Of a stretch of 64,000 nt of DNA, positions 1 through 8,394 are shown in pieces. A model generated the notes under the pieces. The model saw nothing but the letters and a program-made list of their open reading frames with translations, made no database searches and was not told where the DNA came from. The stretch is from the NCBI GenBank assembly GCA_965275905.1, contig CBDHYJ010000025.1, forward strand, positions 70,130 to 134,129. The letters are read 5' to 3'. A program made the position numbers and the translations under genes. Origin of the DNA: CBDAQD01 sp965275905 (GTDB lineage: Bacteria > Pseudomonadota > Alphaproteobacteria > Rhizobiales > JAJFHC01). Position 1 is the first letter of the stretch; every line of letters begins with the position of its first letter.

Positions 1-81
1 GCATCTGCCGACGTGGCCTCGCAGGCCGATCAGCTTCGGTCGGAAATCGACCGGTTCCTGGAGGAAGTCGAAGCCGCCTGA
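1..81 (+). CDS. C-terminal end of a methyl-accepting chemotaxis protein (5' end outside window)
   Basis: The frame open at base 1 encodes 26 residues and stops at the TGA at 79-81. The tail (QADQLRSEIDRFLEEVEAA) resembles the extreme C-terminus of methyl-accepting chemotaxis proteins, whose cytoplasmic helix bundle often ends in an L-R-x-x-I/V-x-x-F-L motif. Such proteins signal from a receptor to CheA/CheW. The call rests only on this short tail, so the sensor domain and topology cannot be judged. A rho-independent terminator follows about 55 bases downstream, consistent with this being the last gene of its transcript. Confidence 0.55.
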   Translation, partial: ASADVASQADQLRSEIDRFLEEVEAA

Positions 82-136
82 CACAACAGACTTTGCAGCG
101 TGATCGGTTCGTGCCGATCCGGTGCCAGCAAGACAG

Positions 137-170
137 AAGCCCGCCACCTCAAAAAGTGGCGGGCTTTAAT
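137..170 (+). terminator. Rho-independent terminator
   Basis: An 11-bp perfect inverted repeat (AAGCCCGCCAC at 137-147, its complement at 156-166) encloses an 8-base loop and is followed by TTTAATTTT. It lies between the chemoreceptor tail (+) and the 3' end of the SDR gene (-). The stem is symmetrical, so it could end transcripts from both sides. Confidence 0.85.
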
Positions 171-209
171 TTTGATGCCGGCTTCCGCGAGACAAGCGCA
201 ATACGCAAT

Positions 210-959
210 TCAGACGTGCTGACCGCCGTTGATCATGACCTCGGAACCGGTGACGTAGCTCGCCTGTTCCGAGCACAGGAAGTAGATCGTCTTCGCCACC
301 TCCTCCGGCTCGCCGAGACGGCGCATCGGTATCTGCTCGACAATCTTTTCCGTTCCCGGCGACAGGATTGATGTGTCGATCTCGCCGGGAGCAATGGCGT
401 TGACGCGAATGCCGAGCGGACCGAAGTCGGAGGCCATCTCGCGGGTAAGCGAAGCAAGCGCGGCCTTCGACGTGGCATAGGCGGCTCCGGCGAAGGGATG
501 GACCCTGCTGCCGGCAATCGACGTCACATTCACGACGGACCCCTTGGCCTTCTTCAGTTCCTCCACCAGTCCACGCGCGAGCATGATCGGCGCGAAGAAG
601 TTCACCTGGAAAACCTTCATCCAGTCTTCCGCATTCATGTCGATGGCCCCCAGCCGCTCACCCGCCTCGCCTTTCGGTGAGATGGCAGCGTTGTTGACCA
701 GCGCTTCCAGGCGATTGCCGTGAAGACGGACCCGCATTTCGGCGATCGCTTCGCGAACATTCTCCCGGTCAGCGAGATCGACCTGAATGTGGTCCTCAGG
801 TCCCGCTTCCCAGGGGCAGTCCTCCGGAAACGGCTGGCGCGAGCACGTGATCACGCGCCATCCCGCGCTCGAGAACCGTTTCACCGTGGCATGTCCGATG
901 CCGCGGCTCGCCCCGGTCAGAATGAGGGTCTTGCGTTCGTTTGATGGTGTCGTGGGCAT
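210..959 (-). CDS. SDR family NAD(P)-dependent oxidoreductase
   Basis: A 249-residue classical short-chain dehydrogenase. The cofactor motif TGASRGIG is at residues 15-22, the NNA motif near 89-91, the catalytic Ser near 147 and the catalytic pair Y161/K165 (YATSK). The C-terminal MINGGQ is typical of the 3-oxoacyl-ACP-reductase-like branch. The full catalytic set suggests an active cytosolic NAD(P)-dependent alcohol/ketone oxidoreductase, but the substrate cannot be read from sequence. It is separated from the minus-strand pdxH upstream by about 80 bases and may be co-transcribed with it. Other enzymes of this fold in the window are not obviously part of the same pathway. Confidence 0.85.
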   Translation of the reverse strand: MPTTPSNERKTLILTGASRGIGHATVKRFSSAGWRVITCSRQPFPEDCPWEAGPEDHIQVDLADRENVREAIAEMRVRLHGNRLEALVNNAAISPKGEAGERLGAIDMNAEDWMKVFQVNFFAPIMLARGLVEELKKAKGSVVNVTSIAGSRVHPFAGAAYATSKAALASLTREMASDFGPLGIRVNAIAPGEIDTSILSPGTEKIVEQIPMRRLGEPEEVAKTIYFLCSEQASYVTGSEVMINGGQHV

Positions 960-1040
960 GACTGACCTTATAGAGCAAAGCGCGACGGGTGACCACGTCC
1001 GCTGGTTGAGTGTATGCGCCGCATTCGGTAACCCGGCGTC

Positions 1041-1715
1041 TCAGGGAAACAGACGCGACTTCCGCCATGGTCCGTCAGCATCGGGCCGGCGGAAGACGAG
1101 CCGGTCATGCAGACGAAACGGGCGATCGTGCCAGAACTCGATCTCGAGCGGCGTGATTCGATACCCCGTCCAGTGGGGAGGTCGAGGAATCTCGCCGCCG
1201 GTATATCTTTCGTCTACGCGCGCGATCTCGGCTTCGAACACCGCGCGGCTTTCCAGCGGGCTCGACTGGTCGGACGCCCAGGCCCCGATCTGGCTGTCTC
1301 GCGGTCGTGATGCGAAATAGGCATCCGCCTCCTCGTCGCTGACCCTGGACACCGCACCGCGTGCGCGCACCTGCCGGCGCAGACTCTTCCAGTGCAGGCA
1401 CAAAGCCGCCCTGGCACTTTGCTCGAGCTGAACGCCCTTGGCGCTCGTCGTGTTCGTGTAGAACACAAAGCCGCGCTCATCGGTCCCCTTGAGAAGCACA
1501 GTGCGGACATCGGGCTGACCGCCGACATCGACCGTTGCCAACGACATGGCATTGGCATCCGCGGGCTCGCTGGCCCACGCTTCCTTGAGCCAGATTTCAA
1601 ACAACTCGAATGGATTCTCAAAGCCGAAGAAGTCCGAACCGTCCTCTTCAGAACTCCGGCTTTCGGCGGACACGTCGCTTGACATCAGACTTTCATTCCG
1701 TGCGTCCATTTGCAT
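1041..1715 (-). CDS. pdxH: Pyridoxamine 5'-phosphate oxidase
   Basis: PdxH is an FMN enzyme that oxidises pyridoxine or pyridoxamine 5'-phosphate to pyridoxal 5'-phosphate, the last step of vitamin B6 synthesis and salvage. The protein has the family features in order: a NAMSLATVD-like strand, VRTVLLKG (FMN binding), FYTNTTSAKG, LHWKSLRRQVRARG, the SRPRDSQIGAWAS signature, and a C-terminal RLHDR...WRKSRLFP end. The length of about 220 residues is usual. The start is uncertain: ATG codons at 1715, 1709 and 1685 are in frame and none has a strong ribosome-binding site. The N-terminal 35 residues are low-complexity and probably disordered. Confidence 0.93.
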   Translation of the reverse strand: MQMDARNESLMSSDVSAESRSSEEDGSDFFGFENPFELFEIWLKEAWASEPADANAMSLATVDVGGQPDVRTVLLKGTDERGFVFYTNTTSAKGVQLEQSARAALCLHWKSLRRQVRARGAVSRVSDEEADAYFASRPRDSQIGAWASDQSSPLESRAVFEAEIARVDERYTGGEIPRPPHWTGYRITPLEIEFWHDRPFRLHDRLVFRRPDADGPWRKSRLFP

Positions 1716-1874
1716 GACTGCGCACAATGGCGTATTTGAACAATATGTGAACGGGCAGTCGATGGTGGAATGGCCGGTATGCCATTATCCTGCTCCGAGG
1801 GCTTATCATATAAGGCGTCGGGCGCGGGCAACCAGATATTCTGCGCATCGAAGGAAGACAAGGGACTGATCCCA

Positions 1875-2333
1875 ATGACACGAGTCAGAGAGTTGGTCGT
1901 TTGCGTGGGCCTCCTGGCGCTGGCCGGATGCATCAGCGACGGCACTTACGGAAACAGGCAACTGGCGGGCGGAGTCGGCGGCGACACGGCCGGAGTGGCG
2001 GTTTCACCCGGCAGCAACCGCATCACCGCAGCGGCGTCAGGACCGGTAATCAGTGCGCTGGTTGGGCCGGATATCGGGCAATCGCTGAATGATCAGGATC
2101 GCCAGAATGCGTTCGTCGCGGCACAGGACTCCTTCGCTTCGGGCCGCACGACACGGTGGTCGAACACCAACACGGGACGTTACGGCACGGTTGACCCGAC
2201 GCCCACCTATACCGGTCCGACCGGACAAACCTGCAGGAACTTCTCGCACACCATGTGGGCCGACGGACGAAATGGGACCGTTGAGGGCAAAGCCTGCAGG
2301 CAAACCGACGGAAGCTGGCAAATCACGTCCTGA
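1875..2333 (+). CDS. Small outer-surface lipoprotein (17-kDa surface antigen-like)
   Basis: A 152-residue exported protein. The start at 1875 gives a basic n-region, a hydrophobic stretch and the lipobox LAGC, so the mature protein should begin with a lipidated Cys near residue 18. A glycine/alanine-rich stretch follows (GGVGGD...), then a region with S-x-N-D-x-D-R-Q, and a C-terminal part with two Cys (TCRNF, GKACRQ) and a W-x-I end. This layout resembles RT0821/Lpp0805-type surface lipoproteins related to the rickettsial 17-kDa antigen. The molecular role is unknown. It is transcribed away from pdxH, and the roughly 160-bp gap between them must hold both promoters. Confidence 0.7.
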   Translation: MTRVRELVVCVGLLALAGCISDGTYGNRQLAGGVGGDTAGVAVSPGSNRITAAASGPVISALVGPDIGQSLNDQDRQNAFVAAQDSFASGRTTRWSNTNTGRYGTVDPTPTYTGPTGQTCRNFSHTMWADGRNGTVEGKACRQTDGSWQITS

Positions 2334-2375
2334 GCATTCAGGTTGCAGAACGGTGGGCTGAACCGGAACCGAGCG

Positions 2376-2400
2376 CGGAAATCCAAGCTTTTCCGGTGAT
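2376..2400 (+). terminator. Possible weak terminator after the lipoprotein gene
   Basis: CGGAAA at 2376-2381 pairs with TTTCCG at 2390-2395 around an 8-base loop, with GTGATTTT following. The stem is short and the T tract broken, so this is only a candidate. Confidence 0.35.
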
Positions 2401-2528
2401 TTTCAGTCAATTTGAGAGCATGATGTGCTGCGGCCCTTTAAATGCAGAGCACTGTTGCATAAATATCACATTATGGAAGGCCGATGTGCCGGCCAATGAC
2501 CGCTGATGGATTGCAAGGTTGAGTGTCG

Positions 2529-3470
2529 ATGCGAGATCCCTATGACGTTTTGGGTGTGTCCAAGACCGCAAGTGCCGCGGAGATAAAGAAGGCCTATCGC
2601 CAGCTCGCCAAGAAACACCATCCGGACAGCAATAAGGGCGACAAAGCTGCGGAGAAGAAATTCTCCGAAGCGACAACTGCCTATGACCTTCTGAACGACA
2701 AGGACAAGCGTTCGGCCTACGACCGCGGCGAGATCGACGCCGAAGGCAATCCCAAGTTTCAGGGCTTCGACCCGTTTGGCGGCGGTGACGGAGCATTCGG
2801 TGGTGGTCGGGCCGGCGGATTCAGGACGCATACCAGCAGTGGCGGGTTTTCCGCGGAGGACATTTTCTCCGAAATATTCGGCGGGTTCGGTGCCGCGACC
2901 CAGGAACGTCAGAGACCCCGGCAAACGCGCGGCGCGGACGTCAACTATACGCTTGCCGTAACCTTCCGCGATGCGATGACCGGCGCGACGAAGCGCATCA
3001 CGCTTCCCGGCGGCCGGCAGCTCGATGTCAGAATTCCCGTCGGGGTCGATGACGGTCAGCAAATCCGGCTGAAGGGCCAGGGTGATTCGGGTATGGCCGG
3101 AATACCGAAAGGCGATGCCCTGATCACAATCCAGGTGTCGGCGGATCCTCTCTTCCGCCGGGACGGGCAAAACATCCGTCTGGACGTTCCCATCACGCTT
3201 TACGAGGCGGCGCTCGGCGCGACGATCAAGGTGCCAACCCTGGATGGCACGGTCGAAACCAAGGTCCCTCCGAAGTCCAGTTCGGGCAGGACACTCAGGC
3301 TCAAAGGCAAGGGTGTCCCTGCGTCGGGCAAGCAGACAGCCGGCGACATGCTGATCACGTTGAAGATCGTACTGCCCGAGTCCGGCGATGAAGACCTGAC
3401 GGAGCTTATGGAGCGATGGCGAGACGACAAGCCCTATGACGTGCGTTCGGGGCTGTTTCGTAACAATTAG
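2529..3470 (+). CDS. DnaJ-type co-chaperone without zinc finger (CbpA-like)
   Basis: A 313-residue J-domain protein. The J domain occupies residues 1-70 with the Hsp70-stimulating HPD at 31-33. A Gly/Phe-rich linker follows (about 85-125, with repeated FGG), then the two beta-sandwich substrate-binding domains. The CxxCxGxG zinc-finger repeats of DnaJ proper are absent, which makes it a type II J-protein like CbpA. It should hand unfolded clients to DnaK in the cytosol. The ATG at 2529 is preferred because the J domain begins directly (RDPYDVLGV); a GTG two codons upstream is also possible. It precedes fabI on the same strand by about 115 bases. Confidence 0.88.
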   Translation: MRDPYDVLGVSKTASAAEIKKAYRQLAKKHHPDSNKGDKAAEKKFSEATTAYDLLNDKDKRSAYDRGEIDAEGNPKFQGFDPFGGGDGAFGGGRAGGFRTHTSSGGFSAEDIFSEIFGGFGAATQERQRPRQTRGADVNYTLAVTFRDAMTGATKRITLPGGRQLDVRIPVGVDDGQQIRLKGQGDSGMAGIPKGDALITIQVSADPLFRRDGQNIRLDVPITLYEAALGATIKVPTLDGTVETKVPPKSSSGRTLRLKGKGVPASGKQTAGDMLITLKIVLPESGDEDLTELMERWRDDKPYDVRSGLFRNN

Positions 3471-3584
3471 AAACGTTGCTCAAATCAGCTTTCCTGCCGG
3501 CCTTTTTGATGGACCCCATGGGGCAAATATGTAGGATGTGCGCCGATCACCGAGGGGATTACTTCGACTCCGAGAGGGGAGGAA

Positions 3585-4397
3585 ATGAGCGAATCTGGAT
3601 CGCTTATGAGTGGCAAGCGCGGCCTCGTCATGGGGGTGGCGAACAATCGTTCGATCGCCTGGGGCATCGCCAAGGCCTGCGCCGATCACGGTGCCGAACT
3701 TGCCTTCACGTACCAGGGTGAGGCGCTTCAAAAGCGCGTCCAACCGCTCGCCGAATCCGTAAATTCCCCCTTGGTCCTGCCTTGTGACGTCACGGACATG
3801 ACATCGATCGACAACGTCTTTTCCGAGATTGAGAAGACCTGGGGCAAACTCGATTTCGTGGTCCACGCAATTGCGTATGCGGACAAGGAAGAACTGACCG
3901 GCCGGTACGTGGACACATCCGCGGAGAACTTCAGGCAGAGCCTGTTCATCTCCTGCTATTCGTTCACTGCCATCGCCCAGCGCGCCGAGAAACTGATGGC
4001 GGATGGGGGTTCGCTCCTGACGCTGACCTACTACGGCGCCGAGAAAGTCATGCCGCATTACAACGTGATGGGTGTCGCCAAGGCAGCGCTCGAGGCAAGC
4101 GTCCGGTACCTGGCAGCGGATCTTGGCAAGCAGGCTATCCGCGTGAACGGCATTTCGGCCGGGCCGATCAAGACGCTGGCGGCGTCCGGCATCGGCGACT
4201 TCCGCTACATCCTCAAGTGGAACGAATACAACGCCCCGCTGAGGCGGACCGTCAGCATCGAAGAAGTCGGCGACGCCGGGCTATACCTGCTGTCGGATCT
4301 GGGCCGCGGCGTGACCGGCGAGATCCACCATGTGGACAGCGGCTATCACATCGTCGGCATGAAGGCCGAGGACGCGCCCGACATCAGCGTCGTCTGA
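3585..4397 (+). CDS. fabI: Enoyl-[acyl-carrier-protein] reductase (NADH)
   Basis: FabI reduces trans-2-enoyl-ACP to acyl-ACP, the last step of each round of type II fatty acid synthesis. The protein is 270 residues, the family norm. The divergent cofactor motif GVANNRSIAWGIA lies at residues 17-29. The active-site arrangement Y149...Y159-x6-K166 (PHYNVMGVAK) matches the Y-x6-K catalytic pair of FabI, unlike the Y-x3-K of ordinary SDRs. The start at 3585 is backed by a strong ribosome-binding site, GGGGAGGAA, immediately upstream. aroC follows on the same strand 124 bases later, an order seen in other alphaproteobacteria. Confidence 0.95.
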   Translation: MSESGSLMSGKRGLVMGVANNRSIAWGIAKACADHGAELAFTYQGEALQKRVQPLAESVNSPLVLPCDVTDMTSIDNVFSEIEKTWGKLDFVVHAIAYADKEELTGRYVDTSAENFRQSLFISCYSFTAIAQRAEKLMADGGSLLTLTYYGAEKVMPHYNVMGVAKAALEASVRYLAADLGKQAIRVNGISAGPIKTLAASGIGDFRYILKWNEYNAPLRRTVSIEEVGDAGLYLLSDLGRGVTGEIHHVDSGYHIVGMKAEDAPDISVV

Positions 4398-4521
4398 CCG
4401 GCAACCGCAATTTGCCACACCGCCCCGGAACCGGTAACCGTCAAGACGGGTTCACCGTGACATTGTGCATTCAAGACGCTAGATGTGGGCGCCACTGTGC
4501 TTGAAAGGCGGGCGTTCGTCC

Positions 4522-5612
4522 ATGTCGTTTAACAGCTTCGGCCATATGTTCAGGGTCACGACGTTCGGGGAGTCCCACGGACCCGCGATCGGCTGCGTCA
4601 TCGACGGCTGCCCGCCAATGATCCCGATCACCGAGGACGAGATCCAGGTCTGGATGGACAAGCGCCGGCCCGGGCAGTCCAGGTTCACAACGCAGCGACG
4701 CGAACCGGACACAGTGCGCATTCTCTCCGGCGTGTTCGTCGACGAAGCGACCGGTCAGCAGGTCACGACCGGCACACCAATCGGACTTGATGATCGACAA
4801 TGTCGACCAGCGCTCCAAGGACTACAGCGACATCAAGGACAAGTTTCCGCCCGGGCCATGCCGATTTCACCTATTTGACCAAGTACGGCATCCGCGATTA
4901 CCGCGGCGGCGGACGATCATCGGCGCGGGAGACCGCAACGCGGGTCGCTGCCGGCGCGATCGCGCGCAAGGTTATCCCGGCAATCACGGTCCGCGGCGCA
5001 CTGGTCCAGATGGGTCCGCACGAGATCAACCGGGACAACTGGAACTGGGACGAGGTCGACCGGAATCCCTTCTTCTGTCCCGATGCCGGGGCCGCCAAGG
5101 CCTGGGAGGCATATCTCGACGGCGTTCGCAAATCAGGGTCGTCCTGCGGTGCCGTCATCGAAGTCGTGGCGTCCGGTGTGCCGGCCGGTCTCGGTGCCCC
5201 GGTCTACGGCAAACTCGATCAGGACATTGCGTCCGCATTCATGAGCATCAATGCGGTCAAGGGCGTTGAAATCGGTTCCGGTTTCGCGACCGCCGCCATG
5301 TCGGGCGAAGGCAATGCCGACGAGATGCGCATGGAGAACGGCTCGCCCGAATTCATGTCGAATAACGCGGGCGGCATTCTGGGCGGGATTTCGACCGGTC
5401 AGGATGTGGTCGCCCGCTTCGTCGTGAAACCGACGTCGTCAATCCTGTCACCGCGCCAGACCGTTACAAAGGATGGCGAGGAAACCGACATCGTGACCAA
5501 GGGGCGCCATGACCCCTGTGTCGGGATCAGGGCCGTGCCGGTGGGAGAAGCCATGATGGCGCTGGTGCTCGCCGACCACGTGCTGCTTCATCGCGGCCAG
5601 ATGGGATCCTGA
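4522..5612 (+). pseudogene. aroC: Chorismate synthase gene disrupted by two single-base insertions
   Basis: AroC converts 5-enolpyruvylshikimate-3-phosphate to chorismate, the branch point for aromatic amino acids and folate. The start is clear (MSFNSFGHMFRVTT, then FGESHGPAIGC), and the C-terminal two thirds are intact (YRGGGRSSARETA, then GKGxH-like and RHDPCVGIRAVPV signatures). Between them the frame moves twice. An extra T at 4787-4788 (GGA CTT GAT for the expected GGA CTG ATG) puts the well-conserved MIDNVDQRSKDY segment in a second frame. An extra C at 4847-4848 (TTT CCG CCC for TTT CGC CCG) moves FRPGHADFTY to the third. Removing one base at each site gives one uninterrupted 362-codon product, the normal length. 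As written, no full-length protein is made. It may be a recent pseudogene or two sequencing errors. Confidence 0.9.
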
Positions 5613-5620
5613 GCAACCGC

Positions 5621-6493
5621 TTAAGGCTCATCAAAGACGAGAACAACGGGGTCCATGCTGTCGGAGACGGCGGCACGCTTCATGCCCCTGGAGTTGTATG
5701 GCATGACGATCCGCCCCTCGCGATCGACGGCGATGAGACCGCCGTCCCCGCCCAGTTCGGCGACAACATCCAGTGCCGCCGCCGCTGCCTCTTCGAGTGT
5801 CGCCCCGCCGTAGTTCATGCGAGCCGCAACATCGTGCGCGCTGCATCCGCGCAGGAAATATTCCCCAAGTCCGGTGCACGATACGGCAACCGTGGAATCC
5901 GCCCACGTGCCCGAACCGATGACCGGCGTGTCGCCGACCCGACCGCCCAGTTTCCTGAAGACGCCGCCGGTCGACGTCGCGGCCGCCAGGTTACCGTTGC
6001 CGTCGAGCGCAACCGCTCCGACGGTCCCGTGTTGCGAGCCCGCCGCAGCAAGAGCGTCCCGGTCCGGACGCTGGAAATAGGAATCGGGATCATCCACAAG
6101 GTCGAGTCCCTGCTCCTCCGCAAACCGGCGCGCGCCCTCTCCGGCCAGCATGACGTGACGGGTCTGTTCCATCACCGACCGCGCGATCTGGATGGGGCTC
6201 ACGACGTCCCGAATGGCCGCCACCGCGCCGGCGCGGCAATCGGCTCCATCCATGATGCTTGCATCCAGTTCGACATGGCCGTCGCTGTTGGGCGATGCGC
6301 CCTTGCCGGCGACATACAAGCCGGACGCCTCGAGTTCCGTGACCAGGTCGGTGACCACGTCAAGTGCACTCCCGCCGTTCGCGAGCAAGGTTGCGCCGGA
6401 CGCGACAAGCGTCGCCATATGCTCGCGCTGACGGGCATAGTCGATTTCAGGCCTTGCCCCGGCGCCACCGTGGATGGCCAGTGCATACGTCAT
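5621..6493 (-). CDS. Isoaspartyl peptidase / plant-type L-asparaginase
   Basis: A 290-residue Ntn-hydrolase of the plant-type asparaginase family. These proteins cleave themselves before a Thr that becomes the nucleophile, and hydrolyse beta-aspartyl dipeptides and often L-asparagine. The cleavage site is visible as HGTVGAVALD, with T157 the predicted new N-terminus. The N-terminal IHGGAGA and later GSGTWAD and CTGLGEYF motifs are family signatures. Length is slightly short of the usual 310-320 because the linker before the cleavage site is compact. It converges on aroC with only 8 bases between stop codons. A 5-bp hairpin (TGAGC/GCTCA) in the junction is too weak to call a terminator. Confidence 0.9.
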   Translation of the reverse strand: MTYALAIHGGAGARPEIDYARQREHMATLVASGATLLANGGSALDVVTDLVTELEASGLYVAGKGASPNSDGHVELDASIMDGADCRAGAVAAIRDVVSPIQIARSVMEQTRHVMLAGEGARRFAEEQGLDLVDDPDSYFQRPDRDALAAAGSQHGTVGAVALDGNGNLAAATSTGGVFRKLGGRVGDTPVIGSGTWADSTVAVSCTGLGEYFLRGCSAHDVAARMNYGGATLEEAAAAALDVVAELGGDGGLIAVDREGRIVMPYNSRGMKRAAVSDSMDPVVLVFDEP

Positions 6494-6546
6494 GCTGCGC
6501 CTCCGCTTTTGGTCATCGGCCGATTATCGGACGCCAAGCGCAGGTC

Positions 6547-7014
6547 TCAAAGTGGAATTGCCGTCGATCGCTTGACCGTTCTGAGCGCCAGCGTGGAGTG
6601 AACGCGCACAACCCCGGGCAGCCGTGTCAGGGTTTCGGTGTGAATGCGCTCGAAGTCGGCCGAGTCCGAGTAGATCACGCGGATCAGGTAATCCGCTTCT
6701 CCCGCCAGCAGATAGCACTCCATGATTTCGGGGACTGCCGCCACAGCCTCCTCGAAAGCGTCCAGCGCCTGCCGGCCCTGCTGGTCGAGCGATACATGCA
6801 CGAACGCCGTTCCCGGTTTGCCGCACGCCTTCTCGTCGAGCAGCATCGTGTAACCGGCGACAAGACCGCTCTGCTCCAGCAAACGGAGGCGCCGGAGACA
6901 GGCGGAAGGCGACAGGTTTACGAGTTCGGAAAGCTCGACATTCGACAGCCTGCCGTCCTGCTGGAGTGCAGCAAGAATCGCACGATCGCGACCATCAAGT
7001 TCGGGAGTGTGCAT
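6547..7014 (-). CDS. Lrp/AsnC family transcriptional regulator
   Basis: A 155-residue Lrp/AsnC-type protein: an N-terminal helix-turn-helix (residues about 5-60, LDGRDRAILAALQQDGR then LSPSACLRRLRLLEQSG) and a C-terminal RAM ligand-binding domain (about 70-145, with AGEADYLIRVIYSD). Members sense amino acids and activate or repress amino acid metabolic genes. It is divergent from ald, with 129 bases between the two start codons. A neighbouring Lrp-type activator of alanine dehydrogenase is a common arrangement in alphaproteobacteria, so control of ald in response to alanine is the likely role. That role is inferred from position. Confidence 0.9.
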   Translation of the reverse strand: MHTPELDGRDRAILAALQQDGRLSNVELSELVNLSPSACLRRLRLLEQSGLVAGYTMLLDEKACGKPGTAFVHVSLDQQGRQALDAFEEAVAAVPEIMECYLLAGEADYLIRVIYSDSADFERIHTETLTRLPGVVRVHSTLALRTVKRSTAIPL

Positions 7015-7033
7015 TTAATTCTAATAATGGCCG

Positions 7034-7053
7034 AATTTTTCGCATGAAATTTA
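7034..7053. promoter_or_regulatory. Possible Lrp-type operator between regulator and ald
   Basis: An AT-rich stretch in an otherwise GC-rich gap contains TTTC-GCAT-GAAA at 7038-7049, with further A/T runs on both sides. Lrp/AsnC proteins favour degenerate AT-rich inverted repeats of this kind. It lies close to the regulator's own start and about 90 bases before ald. Confidence 0.3.
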
Positions 7054-7143
7054 GCATCACTCCCTCAGCGCCGCAACTTCGACCGGAAATTGCGCGCTAA
7101 CTCCCATATGATGCGGCAAACAGATCAATATTGGGAGGTGACA

Positions 7144-8262
7144 ATGCTGATCGGCGTACCCAAGGAAGTCAAAAACAACGAATATCGTGTCGGCCTCGTG
7201 CCCTCGAGCGTTGGCGAACTGATTCATCACGGCCACGACGTGGTGATCGAGACAGGTGCCGGTGACGGCATCGGTTTCGCGGATGAAGACTACACGGAGG
7301 CCGGCGCCTCGATCGCCGGCACCGCTGACCAGATCTTCGCTGATGCGGAGATGATCGTGAAGGTCAAGGAGCCGCAGGCCGAAGAGCGCGCGCGTCTGCG
7401 CCCCGACCAGATCCTTTTCACGTATCTCCACCTGGCGCCCGATCCCGACCAGACCAAAGACCTGGTGGCGAGCGGGGCGACGTGCATCGCCTACGAGACT
7501 GTCACGGATCATGCGCACCGGTTGCCGCTGCTGGCGCCGATGTCGGAGGTGGCCGGACGGATGTCGATCCAGGCCGGCGCGTCCTGCCTTGAGAAACCGC
7601 ATGGCGGACGCGGCGTGCTGCTCGGCGGCGTGCCGGGTGTGCCGGCCGCGGATGTGGTCGTTCTGGGTGGCGGAATCGTCGGCACCAATGCGACCATGAT
7701 GGCGGTCGGCCTTGGTGCCAGCGTCACCGTGATCGACCGCTCGGCCGATGTGCTGCGCCGGCTGGTCTCGGAATTCGGCACCCGCATCCAGACAGCGTTC
7801 TCGACACGCCACACGGTCGAAAGCATGGTCGAGAAGGCCGATCTCGTGATCGGCGGCGTGCTGATCCCCGGCGCGGCGGCCCCCAAACTCGTGACGGCCG
7901 ACATGGTCAAGCGCATGAAGCCCGGATCGGTCGTTGTGGATGTTGCGATCGACCAGGGCGGCTGTTTCGAGACCAGCAAGCCGACGACCCATGCCGATCC
8001 GACCTACGTGGTCGACGACGTCGTGCACTACTGCGTCGCCAACATGCCGGGAGGCGTGGCGCGTACCTCGACCTTTGCGCTCAACAACGTGACGCTACCG
8101 TTCGTGATTGCGCTTGCCGACAAGGGCTACAAGCAGGCTCTGGTGGATGATCCGTTCCTGCGCGAAGGCTTGAACGTGCACAAGGGCAAGATCACCTACA
8201 AGGCCGTTGCCGATGCGCTCGGTTACGACTACCAGCCGCCGGAAGAGGCTCTGGCGGCGTAG
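7144..8262 (+). CDS. ald: Alanine dehydrogenase
   Basis: Ald catalyses the reversible NAD-dependent oxidative deamination of L-alanine to pyruvate and ammonia. The protein is 372 residues, the family length. Visible signatures are MLIGVPKEVKNNEYRVGLVP at the N-terminus, KVKEPQ (substrate Lys region), TYLHLAPD, the Rossmann motif VVLGGGIVGTN, DQGGCFET, and HYCVANMPGGVARTST near the C-terminus. The start at 7144 has a good ribosome-binding site, GGGAGGTG, five bases away. In-frame ATGs further upstream lack one. The divergent Lrp-type gene is its probable regulator. An insertion sequence begins 29 bases after the stop codon and has probably replaced or displaced the native terminator. Confidence 0.96.
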   Translation: MLIGVPKEVKNNEYRVGLVPSSVGELIHHGHDVVIETGAGDGIGFADEDYTEAGASIAGTADQIFADAEMIVKVKEPQAEERARLRPDQILFTYLHLAPDPDQTKDLVASGATCIAYETVTDHAHRLPLLAPMSEVAGRMSIQAGASCLEKPHGGRGVLLGGVPGVPAADVVVLGGGIVGTNATMMAVGLGASVTVIDRSADVLRRLVSEFGTRIQTAFSTRHTVESMVEKADLVIGGVLIPGAAAPKLVTADMVKRMKPGSVVVDVAIDQGGCFETSKPTTHADPTYVVDDVVHYCVANMPGGVARTSTFALNNVTLPFVIALADKGYKQALVDDPFLREGLNVHKGKITYKAVADALGYDYQPPEEALAA

Positions 8263-8268
8263 GCCGCA

Positions 8269-8279
8269 AATTGTCATGC
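8269..8279. repeat. Left copy of an 11-bp inverted flank outside the insertion sequence
   Basis: AATTGTCATGC here is the exact reverse complement of 9561-9571. Each copy lies exactly 12 bases outside the corresponding end of the insertion sequence. The 12-base spacers are not direct repeats of each other. Confidence 0.8.
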
Positions 8280-8291
8280 TCGCCCCAGACG

Positions 8292-8309
8292 CACTGTTGT
8301 CCGGTTTAG
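8292..8309 (+). repeat. Left terminal inverted repeat of the IS4-family element
   Basis: CACTGTTGTCCGGTTTAG, an 18-bp exact reverse complement of 9531-9548. Confidence 0.93.
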
Positions 8310-8394
8310 ATTTTGTGGACAAGGCGCATGGTCTGGATTCAACTGGGTTTTGCAACAAACACCGGAGTTGAAGCTCGAATTGGGAGCCCAGACC

